DNA of 64,000 nt, from the NCBI GenBank assembly GCA_944990035.1, contig CALYLX010000145.1, forward strand, positions 558,001-622,000, in the 5' to 3' direction. How positions within the stretch are numbered: position 1 is the first letter of the stretch; each line of letters starts with the position of its first letter. Shown piece after piece: positions 36,643 through 48,510 of the stretch. A program made the position numbers and the translations under genes. The stretch is from Clitopilus passeckerianus (lineage: Eukaryota > Basidiomycota > Agaricomycetes > Agaricales > Entolomataceae). Under the pieces are notes generated by a model that had not been told where the DNA came from, ran no database searches, and worked only from the letters and a program-made list of their open reading frames with translations.

Positions 36643-37912
36643 AATACTTGTAGACGTGGTGGAACGGGTTGTAATCAATCGGATAACTCAAAATACTAGA
36701 TTAAGCCTTGATATTCTCTCCAAGGATCAAGCACGCTGTTCATGCTGGTCTGCGCTATACTGTATCACGAGTTGATCCCTGCGCGTGGTATCCTGCGCTG
36801 GGCTGAGGCGTCCTTGTAGACGAGAGAGGCGGTACAATCATCAAATGTCCGAATGGTCTTTATGAAGCTGAGTTGGTGTTTCTTGCCTCGAACGATGACT
36901 TGACGTACTCGGAGTTGTTTGGACCAACGACTATCATAAAAGGCTCAATATGTCAGGTGAATTGTGCAGGGAGAATCGGCATGGTGTGGGCGTGTCCCGT
37001 TGCTAGCGTAGATCGAAATATACAAGCTTATTCAAAGTTTATTGAAAACTTGAACATTGGGCACGGAGTTCTGAGAAAAGTATCGTATACATACTCCCAA
37101 TTTTAACCTCGCTTAGTATCTAACAAAGCAGTCCAAATCAAAGAGAAGGAAAGAACATCCCAGCTTGTAACCGTCCGAAACCTCCGCCTCAATATGACTC
37201 CACTCAATCCTTCATCACGACTTCCGCTTCGTTTCAAACCTCGAAGGGACTTCATTTCATGTAACCTCGAGTTTGTACTCGTAAGCAACCGTCGGTCAGA
37301 TCTTCAAGCTTCAGAGCACAACCTTGAAGTCAATGAAAGCAAGGAAGCCATACGTTCCGAGGAATTTGATACCAGCTTCCGAAGACCAATACCTCCACTC
37401 AGGCTGCTTAACAACCTCCCCTTAACCCTCCAATCCAGCTTCGTCCCCTATTACTGGTCCCGCTGAGTTCCCTACTTCAACTTCACGGGAGGTAGGCACT
37501 CCTGAAGCTGCAGCCTCAAACGTAGAAGTTGTAAGCAGGAGACTCGAGAAATTCGTACCCTTTTGCAAAATCTTTCCACCAGACAACACTACCTCAGGGT
37601 GGCCATGGTAGCTCGAAGGTTGCGCTTTGGAGTTAGGAAACGCTGCCATGTTGCATCTACGTCGAGGGTGGAGGGAGAAAGCCCAGTTAATTTGGACGCT
37701 TCGGTTGGGTATGTGTGTTTAATTCATTCAGTACTTCCTACCACCAATGTTCAAATTCTGATTGATTAGCTGAAGTCGCCTTGCGTCTCCACTGTCCAGC
37801 GTCTAAATGAAAACGTGATCTTGTGACAGCGTCAATTATCATCGGGCCTGTGGATGGGTTGACCTAGCACCATCGAACGTCAAGTTGACTGATCCCAAAA
37901 CCATCTCTAACG
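36643..37912. other. Intergenic region with a weak small-gene candidate
   Basis: 1.27 kb between KRS1 and NLR-A. On the minus strand at about 37649-37310 there is a possible two-exon small gene, listed separately. The rest holds nothing recognisable. Confidence 0.35.
37310..37649 (-). CDS. Possible small gene (weak)
   Basis: An ATG frame (MAAFPNSKAQPSSYHGHPE...) is followed, after a possible 3' splice site TTAAGCAG near 37410, by a coding-like stretch (PEWRYWSSEAGIKFLGTYGFLAFIDFKVVL) ending in TGA. The tail has a short hydrophobic segment, as in small mitochondrial membrane proteins. Donor choice is unclear and no family is recognised. It may be a remnant. Confidence 0.2.
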
Positions 37913-40900
37913 ATGCCCAACCTCCTTCGCCGTGTCTTCAAAGGCAAGCGAAAGAATGCCCCAACCAGTGGGATCTCCGTTTCGGGGCCCAGTACACCCC
38001 TCTCGAGTATGCGACACTCTCCAGCCACGTCTTCCTTACCATCGTTGCCTATTGGAACTCCGAGCCATGATTCTATCCAGCACAATACTTCAACCCATGG
38101 CTCTCCCAAGCCCCACGAAACGACGACTGTTCAGTCGTCGGACATCCAACGCACAGATGCGCTAGCGCCACGATCAGTCGTTGAACCCGACCTGATATCC
38201 CAGCAGCCCTCCCATGATAACTACACACGAGCAAGTGGTGAATATTCAGAAGCTCGGACTACGAATAATCTCTATGAAGGCAAAGCTCGAGCTGAGCCAA
38301 GGGGCCCTGGGAGGGAAGAAATCGGGAGGCATTGCAACAGCTCAGCCAACGAGCCTGCTCAACACAAGGCGGCAGAGTGCGTTTCTCCCGAGAACCTCGA
38401 GACGAAACCTCTCCAGTCACCCAATATCCAACTCGCAGATACGCATTCACTTACCCAAGCCACCCCGTCTGAATCCACGCCACAGCAGACTCTCGATGAT
38501 CACCCACCTGCATTGGAAGCAAATACTCCATCCCCTGACGCCCATGCAACCATGACGTCCGACGAAATAGCCCTTCAAGCTGTGCCCATGATCTCTGAGC
38601 GAGAGGGGCCTAGCTCTACATTCGGAGGCAGCAACACTGGGCCCATACAGTCTCCAGGTTCACCCGTAAACAAGCTAGCCTCGCGTCTGACATCTGCCGC
38701 TCCAGCAAACGTAATTATCGCGAATAGCCAGCTGCATGCCGGGCGAGATCAAATTATCACCATCAATAACTTGAAGGATACACCGATATTGGTGAGCATT
38801 CACGCTCACTTCCTACAACTATTCAACTCACTAATAAGGAACAGCGTCAATTACGAACGGATCTCAACCCAATCCTGGGGGCAGCCCACGATTCTTGGGA
38901 AGCTGACCAGCGTTCCAAGTGCTTCGAGAACACCCGCGTACAGGTGTTGAACGACATCGAAAAATGGATCAAAGGCGATGGTAATCAGGCACCTATATAC
39001 GTGCTAGATGGCATAGCTGGCATAGGAAAATCAACGATCGCACAAACGGTGGCCGAGCGAGCTGCCGAGGCTGGGATCCTCGGAGGAACCTTCTTCTACA
39101 CGAGGAACGAAGCACAAAGAATGACCGCAAAACATTTCTTCCCTACCATTGCATTTCAGCTTGCTCGCTGCAACGAGTCGTTCGCCTGCCAAGTTTCGAT
39201 GACCCTGGAGCAGCACCCAGATGCAGCACAGAAGACTATCAACCAGCAGCTGTCCCTTCTCATTCTCGAACCCCTCCAGCACTCATCGATTCCAAATGAA
39301 CCACCTATCCTAGTTGTCATTGATGCACTAGACGAATGCAAAGAAGATGAAGCAGAAATCCTCTTGACCCTTCTCGCACAGAACATTCGTCGCGTGCCCC
39401 AACTCAAGATCTTTATTACTACTCGTCCCGAGTGGCATCTTCGAAGTGTTCTGGACAGTGATGCCTCCAATCATGAGCTATTCAGGCTACATGAAATCGA
39501 CAAATCCATCGTTCATTCTGACATTCGGCTATATCTCAATCATTCTCTATCCATAGAACGTGTCGAGAAGCTATTCCCAAAGCGTCAACCCCCGTGGCAG
39601 CCTAGTGCACAACAAATGGAAATGTTATGTGGTGTTTGCGGGACACTCTTCATTATCGCATCCACCGCCGAAAAGTTCATCTTCGATACTAAACTCATGA
39701 ACCCCGGAAAGCAACTCACGCGCCTCCTTGAAGGTGTTTCATCCACCGACTTTTCTGGCTCGAAGCACGCAAATGCAATGGATAGGTTTTATATCCAGAT
39801 CGTTCGTTCCGCCGCTCCAGATGATTTTGACGAAGAGGGCCATTATTGGACAGATCGCTATCAGGCTGTCGTCGGGACAATAATTGTTCTCCAAACACCT
39901 CTACCTTGCTCAGCAGTTGCGACACTCCTCAACTTGGAGAGTGCTGACATTGAGGATGCTCTCATCCACCTTCATTCTCTCGTCGCACCAACCGGCACCG
40001 ATTTGGTTTTTCGGGTGCATCACAAATCATTCCCCGACTTCATCACAAACAAGGATCGAATCCAGCGCGCTTTGGGAGCGGACGCCGTGGATCTAACTTC
40101 AAAGTTCTTGATTAATACGAAAGCACAACATCGGCAGATTGCCACTGCTTGCCTGCGCATCATGAAGAAGCAACTGAAAGAAAATGTAGCGGACCTGACT
40201 TGTCAGGACTGGTACAAGGATAAAAGCGAGATCCAGAAGCTCAAGGATTGGCGGGTTTCGGAGGAACTGGCTTACGCCGTCAGATATTGGGCCTCACACC
40301 TGCACGCGGCAGAGGAACTGGACGATGAACTCAAGCAAGAGCTCAGCCTGTGGGCGTCGAAATACATCGTGGCATGGCTGGAAGCGATGTGCATACTAGA
40401 CCTAATCAGTCATGCACATGGAATATTAGAGAAGGCGCTAAACAATTTAGTGAGTGTCTCTGTATGGGAGCATAAATACCATATTCAGGGTTTTATTGAT
40501 AAATGTATTCCAGGAGGGACACAAGGGAGAGTGGACCGACGGAGCAGCAATCAATGTGTTAGTCTACGGTGCAATGCGACTTGTGTTACAGAGTGGTGAG
40601 GTCTTGAAGCTGTCACCAATGCATGTTTATTGGTCAGGGCTTCCATTCGCTCCCAAGACTTCTTCCCTTTCTGGCATTTACACAACCTTGAAAGGTTTAA
40701 AGGCTCTATCCGGGGTAGAGGAGAGGTGGAACCCTATGCTTGCCACACTCAGTGGCCACTCAACCTCTGTCAAAGCTGTTGCATTCTCTCCCGATGGCAC
40801 AAGACTTGCATCGGCATCCTGGGACAACACAGTGCGGCTCTGGGAAGGAAAGACAGGTGGACACATAGCCACTCTCAGTGGCCACTCAAGTTGGGTCAAT

Positions 40901-42991
40901 GCTGTCGCATTCTCTCCCGATGGCACAAGACTTGCATCGGCATCCTATGACAACACAGTCCAGCTCTGGGAAGGAAAGACAGGTGGACACATAGCCACTC
41001 TCAGTGGCCACTCAGAATGGGTCAATGCTGTTGCATTCTCTCCCGATGGCACAAGACTTGCATCGGCATCCTCTGACAACACAGTGCGGCTCTGGGAAGG
41101 AAAGACAGGTGCACACATAGCCACTCTCAGTGGCCACTCAGAATGGGTCAATGCTGTTGCATTCTCTCCCGATGGCACAAGACTTGCATCGGCATCCTCT
41201 GACAACGCAGTGCGGCTCTGGGAAGGAAAGACAGGTGCACACATAGCCACTCTCAGTGGCCACTCAGAATGGGTCAATGCTGTCGCATTCTCTCCCGATG
41301 GCACAAGACTTGCATCGGCATCCGGGGACAACACAGTGCGGCTCTGGGAAGGAAAGACAGGTGCACACATAGCCACTCTCAGTGGCCACTCAAGTTGGGT
41401 CAAAGCTGTTGCATTCTCTCCCGATGGCACAAGACTTGCATCGGCATCCGGGGACAAGACAGTGCGGCTCTGGGAAGGAAAGACAGGTGCACACATAGCC
41501 ACTCTCAGTGGCCACTCAGAATGGGTCAATGCTGTCGCATTCTCTCCCGATGGCACAAGACTGGCATCGGCATCCCATGACAAGACAGTGTGGCTCTGGG
41601 AAGGAAAGACAGGTGCACACATAGCCACTCTCAGTGGCCACTCATCCTCTGTCAATGCTGTCGCATTCTCTTCCGATGGCACAAGGCTTGCATCGGCATC
41701 CCATGACAAGACAGTGCGGCTCTGGGAAGGAAAGACAGGTGCACACATAGCCACTCTCAGTGGCCACTCAAGTTGGGTCAATACCGTTGCATTCTCTCCC
41801 GATGGCACAAGACTTGCATCGGCATCCCATGACAAGACAGTGTGGCTCTGGGAAGGAAAGACAGGTGGACACATAGCCACTCTCAGTGGCCACTCATCCT
41901 CTGTCAATGCTGTCGCATTCTCTCCCGATGGCACAAGACTTGCATCGGCATCCCATGACAACACAGTGCGGCTCTGGGAAGGAAAGACAGGTGGACACAT
42001 AGCCACTCTCAGTGGCCACTCAAGTTGGGTCAATACCGTTGCATTCTCTCCCGATGGCACAAGACTTGCATCGGCATCCGGGGACAACACAGTGCGGCTC
42101 TGGGAAGGAAAGACAGGTGCACACATAGCCACTCTCAGTGGCCACTCACACTATGTCTTTGCCGTAGCATTCTCTCCCGATGGCACAAGACTTGCATCGG
42201 CATCCTCTGACAACACAGTGCGGCTCTGGGAAGGAAAGACAGGTGGACACATAGCCACTCTCAGGGGCCACTCATCCTCTGTCAATGCCATCGCATTCTC
42301 TCCCGATGGCACAAGACTTGCATCGGCATCCCGTGGCAACACAGTGCGGCTCTGGGAAGGAAAGACAGGTGCACACATAGCCACTCTCAGTGGCCACTCA
42401 TCCTCTGTCACAGCCGTCGCATTCTCTCCCGATGGCACAAGACTTGCATCGGCATCCCGTGACAACACAGTGCGGCTCTGGGAAGGAAAGACAGGTGCAC
42501 ACATAGCCACTCTCAGTGGCCACTCAGAATGGGTCAAAGCCATCGCAATCTCTCCCGATGGCACAAGACTTGCATCGGCATCCCATGATAACACAGTGCA
42601 GCTCTGGGACAGACGACACAATAGTTCCACTGTCTTCTTTGACACTGGCACTCAATTTACGTCCATTCTCTCTGTCGCATTCTTTCCCGACCATTCTCAA
42701 TCTCATGCCAAACACGATATTTCTGTCACCGATCCCACTCAACCAGACATATCCGTTGCCCCCCTGTGTGCCGTGATAGCCGTACGACGAAGGGACCCAC
42801 CTCTATCCGGTCTCATTGCCATCAAACTATTCCCTGACAATCACTATGTTACTGCTCCGATTTGCTGGTTTCCTCCACATCTGGATGTCACCACCGTTTC
42901 GCTTGACCATACAGGCTCGTTAGTAGCCGTTGGCTGTCGGGGTGGAGCCGTCCTTCTTCTTGATATATCCTCGGTTTCTTTTTCCTTCTGA
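37913..42991 (+). CDS. NACHT-WD40 NLR-like protein (NLR-A)
   Basis: Three exons (37913-38791, 38845-40449, 40514-42991) encode about 1653 residues. Residues 1-260 are Ser/Pro/Thr-rich with no recognised effector domain. A short beta-like motif ([22 protein letters not shown], ~265-286) precedes the NACHT NTPase: Walker [10 protein letters not shown] near 349-357, Walker [13 protein letters not shown] near 447-458, and a sensor [10 protein letters not shown] helical region (to ~900) leads to 15 WD40 repeats of 42 residues, nearly identical apart from a few positions, then a diverged C-terminal blade ([11 protein letters not shown]...[12 protein letters not shown]). Fungal NACHT-WD40 proteins such as HET-E control allorecognition cell death. 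The same kind of role is inferred here. It is the intact paralogue of NLR-B. Confidence 0.93.
40741..42612 (+). repeat. 15-unit, 126-bp WD40-coding tandem repeat of NLR-A
   Basis: Units begin at GCCACTCTCAGTGGCCACTC and are near-identical at DNA level. Differences concentrate in the two codons after GHS (SW, EW, SS, TS, HY), the codon after ASAS (W, Y, S, G, H, R), the D-x position (N or K) and R/W/Q before LW. Such arrays change copy number by recombination. Confidence 0.95.
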
Positions 42992-45842
42992 TTCTATTAC
43001 TTACTGTAAAACTCTCATTTGACATAAATATGTATAATTTTCCTCAGCCATACCATTTCCGATTTACCATCCGCTATTTACACGCCGATTTTGGTCTTAC
43101 AATACCGAACAGCTTTTGATCTTCCATATCCAATTACTATATGGCAATGAAATAACAGCTGAAGTTCTAAACATACCACACCACATGAAAGAGGACAGAA
43201 AAAGAGCTACATCAACCATACCGACTCAGTTCCTCTTTGGAAATACGTTCAAGTTGTCGCTTTTGGATCTGTCCGCCCCGCATCTTTCTACCCCGTTCGC
43301 TCCATCCCCCTCGTCGTCTCATCTCACAGGCAAATGGAGCACGGGTGCATACTGCCCGAGGCGAACGCCCGTATATGAATCTCTACCATGCGGGTGTGGT
43401 GCTACAGTAGTCACTGCGTACAGTAATCGCCTCGTCCTACAAGAACTAGGTGAGCGTGTATCCCATCGACTGCAGAAAATTCGACGAACCGTATTCGATA
43501 GGAGACTACGACTGTTCAAGGGCGAGGAGTACCATGCAGAGCAAGCAAAACAAATCGAGCCTCCGGATTCTTGAACCACTCAGAAGGTGGGTAGAGCTGC
43601 CGAGTTCCCGTCGACGAGTTTTCAGCATCGAGAATTATCCTAACTGATATAAAACCATCAGGCTGTATGAACAGGCCGATAGCAAAATAACTTACACAGA
43701 TTCGCGAAATCATAGGTTCATTGATATCATGCATTGTTGATGGTAAGAAGCTGGCCGAGCTAAAGCGATGAGATGGTTGAGGGCAGAAAGGGCCTGACTG
43801 CAAGGTTAGCAAGTCAAACCCGAAACCCAAGGGCAGAAGAACACGTACAACAGGGAGATCGATCCAGCAAGCCGATAATCATCTGTTTGTGACAACGGGA
43901 TCGCAAATCGTCCATGCTCTTAGGTGAAGTCATGCTACGAGGTATCCTTCCCTGGAAAAGTGGCCAAGACCAATCTTGACGCCTTCCAAAATCGCGAACA
44001 TCTCCGATCGAGCAGCCAGCGAATACAGCAAACTATAGGATTGATTCTGCATCAGTAATGACAATGTGAGCCAGAAGATTCATGAAAGATTTACCTCAAC
44101 GCCGGCTTCGTATTTCCTGAGGTTGAGAAGAGTAGCTGGTGTTTCGAGCTGGCAATAGCATATTCCGTACAGATTGCGCCCTGTACACCCACGACAAAGT
44201 CTGCGAGAGGTTTTGTTCGTCATTCCAAAGGCGTCGTCCTTTAGCAACATCTAGTATTTGTGGGGGAGGATATACGTTCGTTGCAACAAAAGGGAAACGT
44301 AACGTCAGAATTCGGGATCAAGTAGTCAGAACACGAATGATCAACAACCCACCTAATACTTGCCGACCGTCATGAAGTTGTCATCACTGCAACGCCATAT
44401 CGTCCATGTCGCTGTCCGTCTGTGAGCGATCCAACCTCAGTATACATAGAGCTGAGGTACAACCAGGAATGTACGTACACAGGTGACGGCCGGCCTTGTA
44501 GATAATCCGAGCTTCTTAATTCGTTGGAGTTGGGGACTCTGGGTGTTGAACATTTGCATGCCAGATATCGGGAGTTTGCAGAGCCAAGCAGCGACTCCCG
44601 CGCACGCTCCTCCAGGGAATTCTACATCAAGAGATAGTCAGCTCTTGAACCTTCGAGCAGAAGAAGCAGCAGACCCTTTCAGCCAGGCCGCCCTGCTCCG
44701 AGTCAGCCCCTTCATCCCCAAGCTCTCTGCCTTTTATAGACTGTAACCGTTTGCGCCCACGCCCCCAAAGCCCATCAGGAAATGCGTGCTCAAGGAATTC
44801 GTCCTCAGAGGGATATGGGTCTCCTTAAACGTATGATCATGAAGTCGGACTGGTAAGAATGGCATCGACCTTAAGGAACAATATACGGTCATGTTTAATC
44901 CGGCGCTAGAATAACATCGTACGAACCTCGGGGATCTCACTGCGAGAACATCTCGGCTTTCCTTCCACGCGCATCTTGTGCCTGTCCTTGATTTCGTGAA
45001 TTGAAACCTTGCGTGGTGGGGTCCCCGTAGACATGCCGCGTTGGTTAAAGTATGATTGAGGAGAGGCAGCCTAGCAATTCAATTTAGATTAGCAGGGTGC
45101 GTATGACATAAGTGCCGAAAACACGAACTGGGCAGCTTCTGAAACCATTGTATATACCCTTAAAACTCAACTTCCTTCCCGATGTTGATTGCTCCTCAAT
45201 CCGCCTGAAAACTTGAGGCCACTTGGTAGGTATGCCAGGACGAACGACAGGACTCGAGGGAGAGAGACATACAAGGTCGGACTAGGTGACAGCAGAGTTC
45301 CGGAGAGTGTCGAATGGAGAGCGACTTGTTGAATGTAATAGGTGGATGTTGTGGGATAGTTCGACGGGCTTGTGTATAAACCTGCCAGGAAACAAGCTCA
45401 GCACATCGGTCAAGAAGGAGTAATAAAGAGGAAAGGATAAAAGAGGCGGAGAAATCAAAAGACACGAACCATGAAATATCCTCTGCTGTATGAGGATGTG
45501 CTCGAAGCTAGAAGGCATCACATGCTGCCTCGCTGAAGACGCCCACTCTTCAAATCACCAGAAAACTTGAGGAGACGAGGGAAGCATATCCAAACGGGCG
45601 GTGCGACTCAGGAGAAGAGAATATGAGCGGATAGGTATGTGGTGCAGCAAATTAGACTCGAGCATTTGAGAGCGGATGGTCATAGCGGAGTGGCGAGAAT
45701 GTCACTGGGTAGATTTATGATTGATAGGCAAGAGACTGTGCTTCCGCGTAGTCATCTGTTCCTCACTCCCGACGTCATCAAGTTGGCAGAGAAGGCTTCA
45801 ACGAATTCTCGACTCGGGATCATATCGAATGTGTCCAACCCT
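42992..45842. repeat. Duplicated non-coding flank downstream of NLR-A
   Basis: This stretch matches, with many substitutions and indels, the flank after NLR-B (60582-62540). For example, TTCGACGAACCGTATTCGAT occurs at about 43479 and 60874, and CCACTTGGTAGGTATGCC-like text at about 45220 matches 62230. A frame at 43116-43574 ending ...RRLRLFKGEEYHAEQ is open here but broken in the second copy, so it is not called as a gene. The 45016-45790 part is one of three copies of a local repeat (see 47561-48180). Confidence 0.7.
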
Positions 45843-45975
45843 CCGAGCTGAACAGCGAGGTCGAGGCCGTGCCACTTGACTGGGCCGCGTTGGAAGGTTC
45901 TAGGGGGTCGACAGAGGCGTCAGAGCGGCAGGCTAGTAGGTCTAAAATGAACTCACGCGAAGAATACCTTGAATT
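45843..45975 (-). pseudogene. DES1 remnant (3' part, duplication stub)
   Basis: About 130 bp match the interior of the intact desaturase gene near 63320-63484. The shared segments are GAGGCCGTGCCACTTG at one end and ACTCACGCGAAGAATACCTT, a splice-donor junction, at the other. The middle is deleted and scrambled. The homology stops at about 45975 and KRS1-derived sequence follows within 65 bp. Confidence 0.75.
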
Positions 45976-46035
45976 ACGAGGATGGAAAGAACGCCTTGCT
46001 CTGGCTTAGTCATCCTCCGTCATTTCGTCCACAGG

Positions 46036-47556
<1,521 letters not shown>

Positions 47557-47560
47557 TAGG

Positions 47561-48180
47561 TGGGGCGGGGTTCCCGTAGTTATGACGCGTTGGCCAAAGC
47601 ATGATTGAAGAGAGGGAGCCTAGCAATCCAATCTAGATGAGCAGGTGTGTACGATATGGCTACCGGAAACATAAACTAGATAACTTCTTGAAACCATTGT
47701 CTACCCTTAAAATTCAACTTCCTTCGCGACTTTGGTTGTTCCCAAATCTGCTGGAGAAACTTGAGGCAACTTGGTAGGCATGCCAAAACGGGCCTCAAGG
47801 CTCGAGAGAGGAAGATATACATGGGTACAGATAGGTGACAGCTGGGTCCCGGAGGTGTTGAACTGAGAGCGACTGTTTTGTACTTGATATAAGTTGTTGA
47901 GGGATAGTTTGACAGATATTGAGGAGAGATCTTCAAGAGACAAGTTCAGCTCAGCGGCTAAGAAAGAGAGGCTGAGAGGAAAGGAGAGAAGAGGGCGAGA
48001 AATCAAAAACACGAACCAGAAAAGTATTCCCTACTGTACGAGGATGTGCTTGAAGGTTGAAGGCATTGTACTCTGCCTCTCTGAAGGCAGCCACTCTATA
48101 AATCACCCGAAAACTTGAGGTTACAAGGTAGGCATCTCTGAACGGCTGGAGAAAATGTATGTGGTATAGCAGTGCCAGAA
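47561..48180. repeat. Third copy of local repeat R (R2)
   Basis: Begins GGCGGGGTTCCCGTAG and parallels 45016-45790 (R1) and part of 62120-62540 (R3). Shared text includes GAAAACTTGAGG..ACTTGGTAGGCATGCC. R1 and R3 occupy equivalent positions in the duplication, but R2 sits where the 3' end of the KRS1 copy should be. It therefore came by a separate event. Confidence 0.65.
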
Positions 48181-48510
48181 GCTAGCATTTAATATTTAAA
48201 ATATTTAGGAGGGGAAGATCAACATGGCTGAGCAACGAGAACTTCAGTTCCTGGACATAGAAGTTGGCCCTATAGATGAAAGGTAAATTCCTTGGTTTGA
48301 AGGGAGGAGTGGTCTTCAATTGGGTGAAAATGATGAAAGCGGACACAGAGCTAGACGTAGTCCTTGTTTGGTACACACCGGTAACGGTCTTTGATGTGCT
48401 ACATTTTCGTCCTCGTGCACTGGGCGTCAATTCAATCGATGGATCCTACCCACCACTACTAAGGTCTGATTCGATTAATCCCAGACCTAGCTGCTTGTAT
48501 TCTATATGCC
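48181..48510. other. Upstream region of NLR-B
   Basis: 330 bp with no supported gene. It is the presumed promoter of NLR-B. Confidence 0.3.

Noticed and set aside
40945..42132. 395-codon open frame on the minus strand
   Set aside because: It is the antisense of the 126-bp WD40 repeats of NLR-A and inherits openness from the repeat; the same shadow occurs at 51198-52379 and 59429-60250.
40741..42612. Regular repeats resembling a CRISPR array
   Set aside because: The repeats are 126 bp, contiguous and coding (WD40); there are no spacers and the DNA is fungal.
43116..43574. 152-codon frame after NLR-A as a gene
   Set aside because: The duplicated counterpart after NLR-B is broken by indels and stops, so no selection on the frame is evident.
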